DNA of 46,211 nucleotides from Klebsormidium nitens. Lineage: Eukaryota > Streptophyta > Klebsormidiophyceae > Klebsormidiales > Klebsormidiaceae. Shown piece by piece: positions 32,701 to 43,900 of this stretch. The stretch spans positions 1-46,211 of the forward strand of contig DF237605.1 in the NCBI GenBank assembly GCA_000708835.1. Direction: 5' to 3'. A program made the position numbers and the translations under genes. Under the pieces are notes generated by a model that searched no databases, was not told where the DNA came from, and worked only from the letters and a program-made list of their open reading frames with translations. The first letter of the stretch is position 1; every line of letters begins with the position of its first letter.

Positions 32701-35700
32701 CAGGAAGCACACGATGCTTGGTGGACATTTCCAAAGCGTCAGACTTGTTGGTTTCGAACTGCGAGTGTTTGTAAGGAACGTCTGAATCTTGACCAATTGC
32801 CACGAAGGAAGTCGCTGACGTTTTTCATTTCGTCTCCAGTGCCTACCTTGCCAATAAGGCGCTTCGAGAGGTCAGTGAAGAAGCGGCCATCTCGAAAGCA
32901 GAGACGATTTTGCGCAAGGAGACGGAGTGGATGAGGCGGCAGCCCAAGGTACGATGAATTACGTCTTTTGTTTCAGAAAAACTTCACTTCGTTTGCTTGC
33001 TTCTCGACGAAGTGGTGGATTGCCGTGCAGGTGCTGCGCTACCTGTGGTTGTTAAGGTTATTCGGGCTGTTTACTGTCTTCATTACTTCCTCAATTGATA
33101 ATGGATTGTTGAGTCGGCCTCTCTCCATCGTTGCCTTGGATCCTTTTCGATGAGCTGGATCTCGAAGCCGTGCCTTATGCTGCTTTGTCTGGTGCAGGCG
33201 CGCAGCACCAAGTCGCGGGCTCGGATTGATCAGTACTACGCGTTGACCAAGGCGGCAGAGAGGAAAGGAGCCACCAAGGGGCTCCAGCTCGACATTGGCA
33301 GCGAACGCCTTGGAAAGAAGGTGAGCCATGCTGCGCGAGAAACACATCTCTGGCCGGGAGTCCAGTGGAGCCGTTGTTGCTGGAGCCGAGTGTATTTTTG
33401 ACAATCAGGTTAAGCTACCAAAGTTGACCTGCTTCCAATCAGGGTCGGCCATCTCGGCCATTACGTCCAGTGAGCAGACTCTCCCCTTTGTTCGGCAGCA
33501 CTTTGAGACAGCTGACCCGTCAGACTCTATCGTCATTTTGAAAGACCGTGCCTCGTATTGACGATGCGAAGTGCAGACGATGCGTCGTGCGCACGATGCA
33601 AAGTGCGCACGACAGCACGTCCTTTATTCTCAAGCGATCCTTGATGAGATTCGTATGTCGCAGATTCTGGAGTTGCGCGGCGCGTGCATGGACTACGGCG
33701 AGATGCGAGTGCTGGACAACTTCAGCTACACCTTCGTGAAGGGCGACAGAGTGGGCGTCGTCGGCAGGAACGGAGTCGGCAAGTCCACTGTGAGGCCCAC
33801 ATTATACTTCTTCCCTGTTTTTCCAACCTCATAATCTCGTGCTTTTGGCAAGCTCACCATAGATGCTCTTCCTTCTCTTTCCTAGCTTCAAGAAGGGACG
33901 AGTGTGTCTAGATATTGCTTGCGGGCTTTCGTAAGCAAGTCAGGTTGTCTGTCGAGAAAAGTCAAGGATTTTCATCCGGACCCCTTTTTGGTGTTTCACT
34001 GATAAAGCAATTGGATCAGTGGCTTCGGCACACCTAGCGACTGCCGCGGGCCAGCATCGGTTTGTGTGGTTGCATCAGTTTTCATTCTGTTGGCTCACGT
34101 CGGGGGTGTTTGTGTGCAGTTGTTGGAGGCGTTTGCGGGCAACTTGGCGTTGAAGAGCGGAGAGAGGGAAGCAGGGGAGACACTGGTGAGCGCCGCACCT
34201 TGCTGTATCTGCTCGAATGATGGCTATTTGACATTTTCGAGTGTTTCTTTCCCGGCTCTGCACTCCTGAAAAGGTGTTCCTCAATAGTTGTTATCAAGGC
34301 TGTTTCCATCTAGATGATGTTCCCGCGAAGTTTGCATCCTGTGGCATGCATTTCGGGGAGCCGCTGATGTTGCAGCAAAAACTATAACTCTTGAAGCACA
34401 GAGTGCTCATGAGAACAAAACTTGGACTGAGGCTCCCCAGCAAGCCATTCAATTTACGGCAGCTCCTCCTCCCGGCTGACCCTCTTCAATCCCGTCAAAT
34501 CACCGTGATCAAACGGCTTTACTCATCTGATAAAGCCGCGGGTCATTACACTTTGAAGCTGCACCCTATGCTCCGTGTGGCCGCTTCGCTTTGGGGAGCC
34601 TCTGTCCCAAAGGCCCCTGTGTGTCCAGCTGCTACTTATCCCCTCTTGCTCTGGACGAGGATCTTGTTTGCTCCTGATTCAGATTCTCCGCCCCTTTTTG
34701 CACTTGCGTCCCAGTGCCTGAGACCTCAGTGCTTGCCAATTAGACCACATACCGCCCCGCCCGCTGACGCACCTACCTCTCGCCCTTTCCGTAGAACATT
34801 GGGTACTACACCCAAGACACGCCGGCCATTCCCGACGACGTGCGCGTGATGGACTACTGCCAGCAGTTTGCGGAGGGCGAGGTCCAGCTGGGCCGCGACC
34901 AGGGGGGCTTCCTCGGGAACACCGCCGCCACCGGGGAGAAGCAGGGGCTCAACGTCTCGGGCCTGCTCGAGCGCTTCGGCTTCCCCCGGGCCAAGCAGTA
35001 CGACAGGTGCGGCCTCCCAACTTCTTTTCTGTTTTGGGAGTGTTGGCACGAAGTTGGAGACGGATCTCGGAACATCCGTGCTGTTTGCGAACAGTACGTT
35101 CATGCTCAGAACATAATTGGTTGGATTCTGAGGTCCAATCCTTTAACAAGAGGCCGGGCCCAAACCCAGACCTGGCATTATAGGACGAGTCCAAGTTCAA
35201 CCGGATCCAAGATTTTTCCATGCGGGTGTCCAGTCGATTGTCGGGTGAAGCTAGCAGCCCATGTGCACTTCTAGAGTTCCCTATAGGAGTCCGTGCTTGC
35301 CGGCATTCTCCTCGAGTCATGTCAAGTAGCACCTTGATATCGTTGAATCTGCATTTTGGTGGGTTTCAGAACGGGTATGCCGCGCTTTATTGCTGTCCTG
35401 CCGTGCGTTTGGTATCTGGGTTTGTACGCGTCCGCTGTGACCAGACCCCTCGTATAAACGCACAGAGTCGCGGCAATCTGCGACGTGGCTCGGGACGCCT
35501 CTTCCCGAGCACACTACTAAAAGATGCCAATATCCCGCCCAAGGGCCAGCGCCTCTTACGGCAAAATGTAAACAAGGCGAAAGCACGAATATCCAGCCTG
35601 ACGCAGTCAGTTAGCAGCCTTCTTCGGATCAAGTCTCGTCTGAGCGAGAAAAGTTCGTTTCGATCAACAAATTCTTCTGTTCGCGAAAGAAAACTCCTTC

Positions 35701-37892
35701 GATTCTGTCGTGCATGCCTATATACGCGCTGCGTGTTGGGTGCAGGGCTGGCAAGCTGAGTGGAGGCGAGCGCCGGCGGCTGCACTTGGCGACGGTGCTC
35801 ATGAGGAGGCCCAACTTTCTGTGAGTGCGCTCGTGTGGCTGTGACGTGGAGACGGACGCCTGGGTCCAACCGGCTCCTGCCCGCAGTCGAGCCTTCTGCA
35901 GTTGTCTCTTTTTCTACGCTGCCTTGCTGGCGCAGCTGCCTATCTTCCCTGTGGTGCCTGGGAGCATTGGCTGGCCGCTGATTTCAAGCTTGTGACCTTT
36001 TTGCCTGACGATACTCTTTTTGACGACAATCCATCTGACTCGTTGCCTGTGTCCTTGCAGCATGATGGACGAGCCCACCAACGACCTGGACCTGCAAACT
36101 ATTGAGGTGAGGCAATTTTACCGTTAAGTCGGTTACAGAGCCTCTTGCATGGACCATCCCGCAAAGTCTCTCCTTGTGATTCAGTCTGATAGGGATAACA
36201 TTCCGACGGTTTCAGTCACTGAGGTGAAGAGCGCCGCGCCGTTTCGCTTAACGTGACTCTCTGTGCTTCGCAGACGCTGGAGGCATTTCTGCAGTCGTGG
36301 GACGGCTGCCTGGTGGTCGTGTCCCACGACCGCGCCTTCATGGACTCTGTCGTGGATGTAAGCTCGCCGTCTTTCTACTCTTTCGAGCAGGCCTCCACAG
36401 TATGCTTCCCGTTTTGCAGATTGCACGATGTCGCGTCATCTTTTTTATGGTAATTCGAAATATATTCGAGCTGTCCTCTGCTGCGAGTGTCTTGCACTGT
36501 AAACAGATTACTCTCATGCTCCGGTTAGATGACTTCCTTGCCGCCTCGTTTTGCAGTGGCTGCTGGTGATGGAGGGCGACGGCCAGGTGCGCGCATTCGA
36601 GGGCAGCTATTCCGACTACACCGACTTCAAGGTGCGCGCCGCGTTGCCCCGTCAGAGCTTGACCGCCACGCAGCCTCACAATCAAGCCCGGCCCTGTGCT
36701 CCAGGAGAACGTACTAATGACTGTATGTTGCAACTGCCTCAGTCCGATCGCGCTTTTGAACACGATAAAAAGCACGGACTGGGCGAGTCTCGGAGGATTC
36801 CGTCTGCCTTTATCTTCGCTTGCTTATCTTTGGTGGTGTCGTGCAGCGCGAGCAGCAGGCCGCGCTGGCCAGCGAGGAGAAGGCTCAAGCAGCGGCGGCG
36901 GCCGCGACCTCAGCGGCTGTCAGCCCTTCTTCCGGCTCCATCAAGCTCACGTACAGCGAGAAGAAAGAGTACGGGGTGAGACTGCAATCGCCGCCGCACT
37001 TGTTTTCGATAGTTAGTTTTCGCCGCGCAGGCTATAGTTTGCAGCTGCTGCATCACTGTGGATGCGATCTCGACCTGTTCGCTTGAGTATGGTGAGGCGA
37101 CAATTCTATGATGGAGGAAGTCAGGAGGCGAGTAGTTGATCGAGACGCTCCTTCTGACCAATCTTTCTCGATCGAGACGCTCCTTCTGACCAATCTTTCT
37201 CAACGGGTATCTCGACTCCCAGTGGCTGTCTCTCACGTTCGATAGCTTCCGACAATCTCGCGTTGGAAGCCCAGTATATAATTTGACTCAGTCGAAACTG
37301 CCGGTGGCTCTCAGCTCTCAGCTCGCTTTGCTCCTGTTGGTTTCTGTTCAGCGGCTGGAGAAGGAGATTGAGAAGCTGACGGGCAAGCGTGAGGCGGTGG
37401 AAGCGAAACTAGAGGCCGCTCAGCAGGCCGGCGACTTTGAGGCGCTCGCCAAGCTGGGGGCCGAGGTGGCGACGCTCATGGCGCAGATCGACGACAAGGT
37501 TAGTGATGCGAATGAACAAGTAAATAGGACGAACCTTTTTAGCGTTAGCGGAGTGTATCCATTCGGGGGCGCTGCCTTCGCCAAGTTTTCTCCATTTGTT
37601 CCCTTCCTGCCTTCGTTGTTTTCTCGTGTCTGCGTTTGCAGGGGCTTTTTAGGTCCTGCCTCTGATCCTAGCGTTTCTCACGCCCTTAGAGACTGCAAAG
37701 CCCCCTCTTGTGCCTTCACCCTTCGTTTGAACTATTGAAATGCTCCTTTGAATTAGATATGTTCCTTTGAGTGAGCGAGGTGAGGTGTCAGCTTGCGGTT
37801 TGCAGGGTTTGCATCTTCATTACTGACAAAATTTCCCCGTCCTGTGACAGAGCGACCGCTGGTTGGAGTTGGCAGAGCGGGCAGAAGGCTGA
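29722..37892 (+). CDS. Plastid-type ABC-F ATPase, Uup subfamily
   Basis: ABC-F ATPases act on the ribosome rather than in transport. Sixteen exons: 29722-30203, 30492-30630, 31035-31277, 32402-32658, 32840-32948, 33198-33320, 33664-33789, 34120-34185, 34795-35006, 35746-35820, 36061-36106, 36274-36357, 36557-36631, 36847-36975, 37352-37498, 37851-37892 (784 residues). Residues 1 to about 130 are a Ser/Thr/Arg-rich leader like a plastid transit peptide. Domain 1: Walker A 'GHNGSGKT', 'SSLSGGQKKR', 'LLVLDEPTNHMD', 'THDRYFLD'. Linker: 'ETEWMRRQPK' and 'ARSTKSRARID', the Uup-type pattern. Domain 2: 'GRNGVGKST', 'LSGGERRR', 'MMDEPTNDLD', 'SHDRAFMD'. The last two exons encode an Ala/Glu-rich coiled coil ('RLEKEIEKLTGKREAVEAK') matching the Uup C-terminal domain. 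Both catalytic glutamates are present. The first ATG at 29722 fits the leader; the frame is open further upstream into the MITE. Cyanobacterial/plastid origin is inferred. Confidence 0.9.
33584..33613. repeat. Perfect 11-bp hairpin in a Uup intron
   Basis: gtcgtgcgcac (33584-33594) and gtgcgcacgac (33603-33613) are exact reverse complements around an 8-base loop. It sits 50 bp before the acceptor of exon 7, within a short run of related gatgc/gtgcgcac repeats (33560-33613). Confidence 0.85.
37138..37201. repeat. Perfect 32-bp tandem duplication in a Uup intron
   Basis: Two identical adjacent 32-bp units (37138-37169 and 37170-37201) lie in the intron between exons 14 and 15. Identity of the copies suggests a recent event. 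Each unit is pyrimidine-rich at its end. Confidence 0.93.
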
Positions 37893-39363
37893 GGCCCTTC
37901 CGCCTTGAGGCACGTCCTTTGCCGTTGGGGGATCCGGAACTACTCCGTCTAGACATCGAGGCTTTTCGGGTGAGTTGGTTCGGATTCGAACCTCTTGACA
38001 CGAGCTACGAGAATGGCCGGGGAAGGAGCAGATATGTTGTTATCCTTCTTATTGAGTTGCTCGAGTTGTATCCTCCCCGGTTTTGGCAATGCTAAACGTG
38101 GCAGGGATCCCTGTTGAAGACAATCAGTCCTGACTTTTGCAGATCCTGGCACCAACGCCAGCGTAAGCGTATCGAAGGAGGCCCGCCTTTGCGGACGGGC
38201 TTGGACGGTGATATACAAGCATGTCCGTGGGTGCGCCTGGGATCCCAGTCAGTTGAGTTTGCACCGTTGAAGACTGCATCAACGAGGCTCAGCAGAGCTC
38301 ATTGCTGAAGGCTAAGCTGCACTTGTCACATTCTACGTGCAACGACTTAGCTTGATCTTGAACACTGTCACATCTGAAGAATGTTCTTGTCAAGACCAAC
38401 ACATTGTTTGTTGGGACGCTCTTTTCTTCTATCACTTTGTGCATGGTAAGATTGAAGCAGGCACATCAGTACGCGCGACCCGCCTGCTAGTGGGGAACCA
38501 ATACTCCATCGATTCGTTGGAAACGAGCTGAGCGACCTTGCAGAATGCGTTCGTCGTGCAATCTTGATGTATCACTTAGTTATCTAATCTGGAACATCGG
38601 CCTCATGTACTGGCATACCGTATACACTTATAGATAGCTGCAAGTCGTCGAGTTGTGTTGTTAATTGGCCCATCAATGGTTATTTGCTGTCATATCATGC
38701 TTTAACACGAATTTGTACAAGTACTTCATGGGAGGCCAGTCATGATGTATTGTGTGTGCGCGGCACCCGCGCCGGCCGCTGCACATACATCTAGCCATAG
38801 CCCGCGACTGTGTCCTGAGAATACCGTCTATGTAGCCTGGCAGCCTGATCTAGATCGCCGGGACACGGGGCAATCGAGCCTAACATGGTTCTCGAACATG
38901 TCATGCATGATACACAATATTAGACATCTACGTACTTGATATCGATTTCATGACTTCAAGACGAAAAACCATGCTTTTGTCCATGCTTTTGCGCATCCGA
39001 GCTAGCAGATACCTACATGAACTTAACTGCACAAAGTATAAAGCCTTCGATCATACCAGCGAGATGCCGCATGCTAAGCTCCTGATGACAGATATTTTCC
39101 TGGACAACGTGATTGTGGCTTCACAGCATCCACCGAGATGCGGTTCAGAGGCTGACTGAGGTAATTAACAGACCTATTATAGCACCGGTACCCCAGATAT
39201 CACCAGGTTCGGTATTACCTTGACAAAGTCACAAGCTGTTCACGAGCATCTGTTCGTGTGGCCAAGAATTGGATTTAGACAGAGATTCCGGCCAACTCTA
39301 CATAAGTCGTCAAAAACAAGAATGTCAGTCTGTTTTCATACTCGGGTTCAGAAGCCATAAATG
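37893..39363. other. Convergent intergenic region, no gene recognised
   Basis: This 1.47-kb region lies between the ends of the Uup gene and VMA21. No frame in it shows family likeness or consistent splicing. A short direct repeat (aatgtcagtctg, about 39321 and 39359) spans the VMA21 stop region. Both 3' UTRs must lie here. Confidence 0.55.
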
Positions 39364-39966
39364 TCAGTCTGCTTTTGGTGCTCGTTTCCGAGGTGCCGTC
39401 CCCTCTACTGATTTTCTGGCTCCCTCAGCGAAAGCAGGATCCGGTTGCGGCTCAGCTGCTGTGCGGGGCTCTTTAAGGGCAAGGTAGATATAGATTGCTA
39501 TAACAAGGTTCACTGATAACACAGCCAGCAGACCCATCAAGATTGTTCGATGTTCCGGGGATAAACTCCGAATGATCGAGAGCTCCCAGACTGCAAGAGA
39601 GAATGATTATATTGGACAGTGAAAGACAACTTCCCGATCACCTCCCGGTGATGCAACCAGGAACTGCTTTGAATTCAGCAAACATTCCACTTCTTTGTAA
39701 AAAAAAAGACGCCGCGTCGACATTACTAATCCTCGTTGCAACTCATCGGGCCCTAAGGGAGTCTGCGATCTAAAAAGCAAGTAGCGTGCACTTCAGGAAG
39801 CAATTCGCTCAATAAAACCGCTAATCCCCATTCTAGCTAACCAAACAAGCAGACTGTGCTCACCATTGAAAGTGTTATTGTAGAAAGCATGGATGATCAG
39901 CAGAGGGAACACCCACATCAAGAGCGAGGTGATGGCAAACTTGCTTATCGTGTTTGCTGCTGCCAT
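39364..39966 (-). CDS. VMA21: V-ATPase assembly factor VMA21
   Basis: VMA21 is a small ER membrane chaperone for assembly of the V-ATPase Vo sector. Two exons: 39966-39864 and 39590-39364 (109 residues; frame kept by G|TC). Exon 1 begins MAAANTISKFAITSLLMW and holds the first membrane segment ('FPLLIIHAFYN'). Exon 2 holds 'SPEHRTILMGLLAVLSVN' and 'LVIAIYIYLALKEP', the hallmark second membrane segment ending in ALKEP, then 'PDPAFAEGARKSV' and a basic tail. Length and two-span topology fit the family (about 100 residues). The C-terminus lacks the clean KKxx-type ER retrieval signal of yeast, having only one lysine three residues from the end. The start context gccaccATGg is strong. It is head to head with APC13. 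Confidence 0.9.
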
Positions 39967-40737
39967 GGTGGCGTTACATCAACGTGGTAGCTTCTGGGTG
40001 ACGCTTCCTCAGTCCTGCGCAATCACTACCCCTTTCTAAAAAGACTTGTCAACCGTGGAAGTTTGCCGATATCCAAACAAGAAGACCGTTTCGTTATTCT
40101 TGCGCCCACTTCCGCTTACTTTCTTCTAGTGACAGCGATGACATCTCGCACCACCTGCTGATCAAAGGTTTGTCAAAAGTGTTCCAGCAGGGAACAAACT
40201 GACAAGTGCTGCTACTCTGCGCTCTTCTCAAAATGCACAAGCTCATTTCAATGCCAGCTCAGAAAATGAGTTGACCCTTGGGCCTTGATTCTTGAGCAGG
40301 CAGCTGCCAGCAGCTGCACTGGTGCGCAGTGCCAGAGAACTGCTCGGGCGCTGGCAGTGGCAGAACTGAGCTGCCGTCCAGTGAAGTGGGTTGAACCTGG
40401 TTATTCCAGGTTATGCCAAACCTGGTCGATTCATGAGTTGAACACAAGGAAGTATGAGCAGACGGTAACGGTCATAACCACCGGGCATGCAGCTCTGAGC
40501 TGATCTGCCTCCGGCAGAGGGAAATCCGAAAACGCAGTCGGACTGTGGACAGTGTTGAATTTTGTAGAACCGGTATTAGTCCGCCTGGAAATTCCGCCTG
40601 GCAATGGTTGGCATCACGTACCTGGTGTGATGTACTAACCACAATGGTCAACGAACACTAGGGTCCAGCTGAAAGCTCAGCACATGCATTCATGCTGAAC
40701 AGCTTCGATCGGACAGTGCAGGTCTGCTTGCCCCGCC
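39967..40737. promoter_or_regulatory. Divergent intergenic region between VMA21 and APC13
   Basis: These 771 bp separate two head-to-head starts. Visible structures: a run of ctggcagctgcc-like repeats (about 40299-40360), and a perfect 7-bp hairpin aacctgg-ttatt-ccaggtt (40394-40412) followed by a third cctgg. The promoter for APC13, and probably for the APC13-DDX55 unit, lies here. Confidence 0.55.
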
Positions 40738-40941
40738 ATGGCTGCCGAGCACGCGCCTGGGCTGTTGCTGGACGTGGTCGACGAGGCTTGGATGATGGAC
40801 AAGCTGCCCGACGACGACGTGCCACTGCCGGCAGGGGTCACGCCGGCTGCAGAGGAGACGGCTGATGATAACTTGCAACCTGAGAAGCAGACCGTGAATG
40901 AGGACAAGTGGAACGAACTGGGGCTGCATACAATTGAGTAA
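40738..40941 (+). CDS. APC13: Anaphase-promoting complex subunit 13 (APC13/BONSAI)
   Basis: APC13 is a tiny acidic subunit that stabilises the TPR arm of the anaphase-promoting complex, the cell-cycle ubiquitin ligase. A single exon of 67 residues shows the whole family pattern: 'LLLDVVDEAWMMDKLPDDDV' near the N-terminus, 'PLPAG', an acidic linker, then 'EDKWNELGLHTIE' at the end. Length matches plant (about 63) and animal (74) homologues. The stop codon sits inside a gtaagc string that resembles a splice donor, but the protein is complete without further exons. The DDX55 start codon lies only 48 bp after the stop on the same strand. Confidence 0.87.
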   Translation: MAAEHAPGLLLDVVDEAWMMDKLPDDDVPLPAGVTPAAEETADDNLQPEKQTVNEDKWNELGLHTIE

Positions 40942-40989
40942 GCTTGTTCCAGAGAAAGTGCGGCCTGGTGCTGCAATCAGTGAGGAAGC

Positions 40990-43900
40990 ATGGCGGCCGC
41001 GATGGCTGTTTCGACAACTTCGACGCGCTTCTCTGATCTGAAGCCTGCGCTCTCCGAGGAGACACTGCAGGTGCTGAATTCCCAGGGCTTTGAGCGCACC
41101 ACCCCGGTGCAAGCGTCGGCCATCCCCCTGTTTCTCAGCAACAAAGACGTTGCGGTTGAGGCGGTCACAGGCTCCGGCAAAACCCTAGCTTTTGTGCTGC
41201 CAATTGTGGAGATGCTGCGCAAGCTGGAGGGCTCACTCAAGCGGCACCAGGTGGGGGCGGTCATCATTTCACCCACACGGGAGCTGGCGCAGCAGATATA
41301 CTCGGTGGCGGTGCCCTTTGTGGAGACTGTGAAGGGGCTGAGGGCCTCGCTGCTGGTGGGGGGCACGGACGTGGGGGCAGACGTGCGCAGGCTCAAAGAG
41401 GAAGGGGCCAACGTGCTTATTGGGACACCGGGCCGCCTGGATGACATCATGGAGCGGGCATCATTCTTGGAGCTGAAGAGGCTAGAGGTGGGCTCCAACA
41501 AGCATAATATTGGTTGTGCTTTTGCGGAGGCATGGGCACTAGCTCTTCTCCTGTTTGCCAGGGCTTTCTTGGGGCATCTTGTCCAAAGTTCTTTGCAGGT
41601 GACCATAATGCCTAATGTCCGTAAGTGGGTAAAGGATGATGTCTTATGCGACACCTCTGATTGCTACAAGGTTGTCTTTTGTTTCCTGCCATATACATCA
41701 CGGGGCGGACAGAATCCAAACCAAGGTTGTGCGGGGCACTTCACATGCTCACTTTCCAGTGAGTCTCTTATTCCTCATGCGTGGTCCTCCTGGCAGGTGC
41801 TGGTTCTGGACGAGGCGGACCGCCTGCTGGACATGGGCTTCCAGCGCCAGGTGACGGCCATCTTGCAGCGCCTGCCCAAGCAGCGCCGCACGGGGCTCTT
41901 CTCTGCAACGCAGACGGAGGCGGTGGAGGAGCTGGCGCGCGCGGGCCTGCGCAACCCGGTCAGGGTCGAGGTCAAGGTCACCGGCAGCAGGCAGGGCGCG
42001 CATGGGGAGCTCAAGACACCCGCCAGCCTCAGCATCAAGTGAGTGCCCGTTGGGGGGGGGTGGAGGTGGGGAGCAGACGTGATTGTGGCAGGATGTGGAT
42101 GGTTTTGCATCATTCCCAGATTGGGCAGAAAGAATCTCAGTTGACTCTACGCGGGCTTGCAGCTGGCCTTGCTTTTATCTCAAGAGCCAATTTGATGGCA
42201 TCCTCAGTGCAAAAAAGACAATCACTTGTGTGGTGAAACTGGTTGCTGTTTTTTTTGAATCGTAAGGGGGTTCGAAGGGGCTTCTTTACTGCTTGTTTGT
42301 CCATCGTTCGTGGAAGACAAATTCCAAGTTCCGATGTCATCTTCTGTGCAGGTACCTGGTGTGCGAGGTGGAGGAGAAGGTGCCCCAGCTGGTGGACTTT
42401 TTGCAAACGCAGGCGCGTGGCCACAAGTGCATCGTCTACTTCTTGACGTGCGCGTGCGTGGACTACTGGGGCACCGTGCTGCCGCGCCTGCCGGGCTTGA
42501 AGAAGCTGCCCATTGTGGCATTGCACGGCAGGATGAAGCAGGTGGGGGAGAGTGCAGGGAAATTCTATCTTCAATGGCTTTCCTATGCTCTGCCAAGTTC
42601 GGCCCTCGTGAGCCAAGCGTAGAATCGCCTGTCTGTCATCTGTTGCAGCCTTTGGGTCAATTCCTGTTGCTTATGATTTGTTGCCTGTGTTTGTTGCGAA
42701 TAGTATGTTTACGTTGCTTCGTACGAGGGTGCTAGCCAGACGGGCTCTTCGCAGGGTGCATCAACAGACCGTGGTGCTGTGTGCAGTCGGTTCGTGAGAA
42801 GGCGCTGGCGGACTTTTCTGCGATGCCTGCCGGGATCCTGTTCTGCACCGATGTGGCAGCCAGAGGGCTTGACATTCCGGGGGTCGACTGGATTGTGCAG
42901 GTGAGCATCGAGCAGCTGGGCCTTTGCAGGTTGTGGCAAGAAAGTGACAGGAGCAATCAGGAAACCCTTGACGAAATGGTGGCTTCCTGACTCTTTCCTC
43001 CTTTCGTCTAAAGGTCTCAGATTGTCGGACAGTAGTATGAGACACTCAACGCTTTCGAGAATTGATCAGAAGTGACGCAGAGCCGGTTGAGCTCCGCGAG
43101 CATCTGACGTTGTTCAGTTCTGGCTGCATTACCTGGCAGCCGCATAGGCCGAATTTCAATGCTGAACCGTCCCTCCATGCCCTTGATCCACTTTCTCGTC
43201 GCTTGCATCAGCGAACCCTCCTCCCAACGCCCCCTTCCCGCTACTTGCAGTTCGATCCTCCCCAGGACCCCTCGTCGTTCATCCACCGCGTGGGGCGCAC
43301 CGCGCGCATGGGCCGCGAGGGCCGCGCCATCGTATACCTGCTCCCTGAGGAGGACACGTACGCCGAGTTCCTGCGGCTGCGCAAGGTGCCGCTCGTGGAG
43401 CTGCCCAAAACCGCCGGGCTGCCCTCTCTAACAGAAAGCCTGCGCACGGCAGCCACGGCGGACCGGGACATATTGGAGAAGGGGACGCGAGCCATGGTGT
43501 CGTTCGTGAGGGGCTACAAGGAGCATCAGTGCAAGTACATTTTCAGGTGAGGGGGCAGACGCGGGATGGGGAACAGAGCGGTGCCAAGTGAATAGAGCAA
43601 GAGCTTTAAGAGCTGGGGTCGTAAATTGGGGTCGTAACTTTGACTATGTCAAATTTGGCCGCCTGCATGGTGCAACTGCATCTGAGGGTGCAGCTTGTGG
43701 CAGTCAGTGGCTGCATCCTTTGAACGGCTGCTGCGGACGGAGCAACTGGGATTCTATCAGGCGGCCAAATGTGGCTAGAGTTGCGAAGTGGGGCCACCTT
43801 GCAATGGTATGGCAAGGGGCTTCTTAGGACGGTATAAAATCTGGACGTTTCCAGCACTCAACTCGGTGTTGCATACCTTTGAACAGCCCGATCGCCCCAC

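Noticed and set aside
40937-40942. Splice donor that would extend or fuse APC13 to DDX55
   Set aside because: The gtaagc string matches a donor, but APC13 is complete at its stop, and the acceptors I tried downstream give a stop almost at once.
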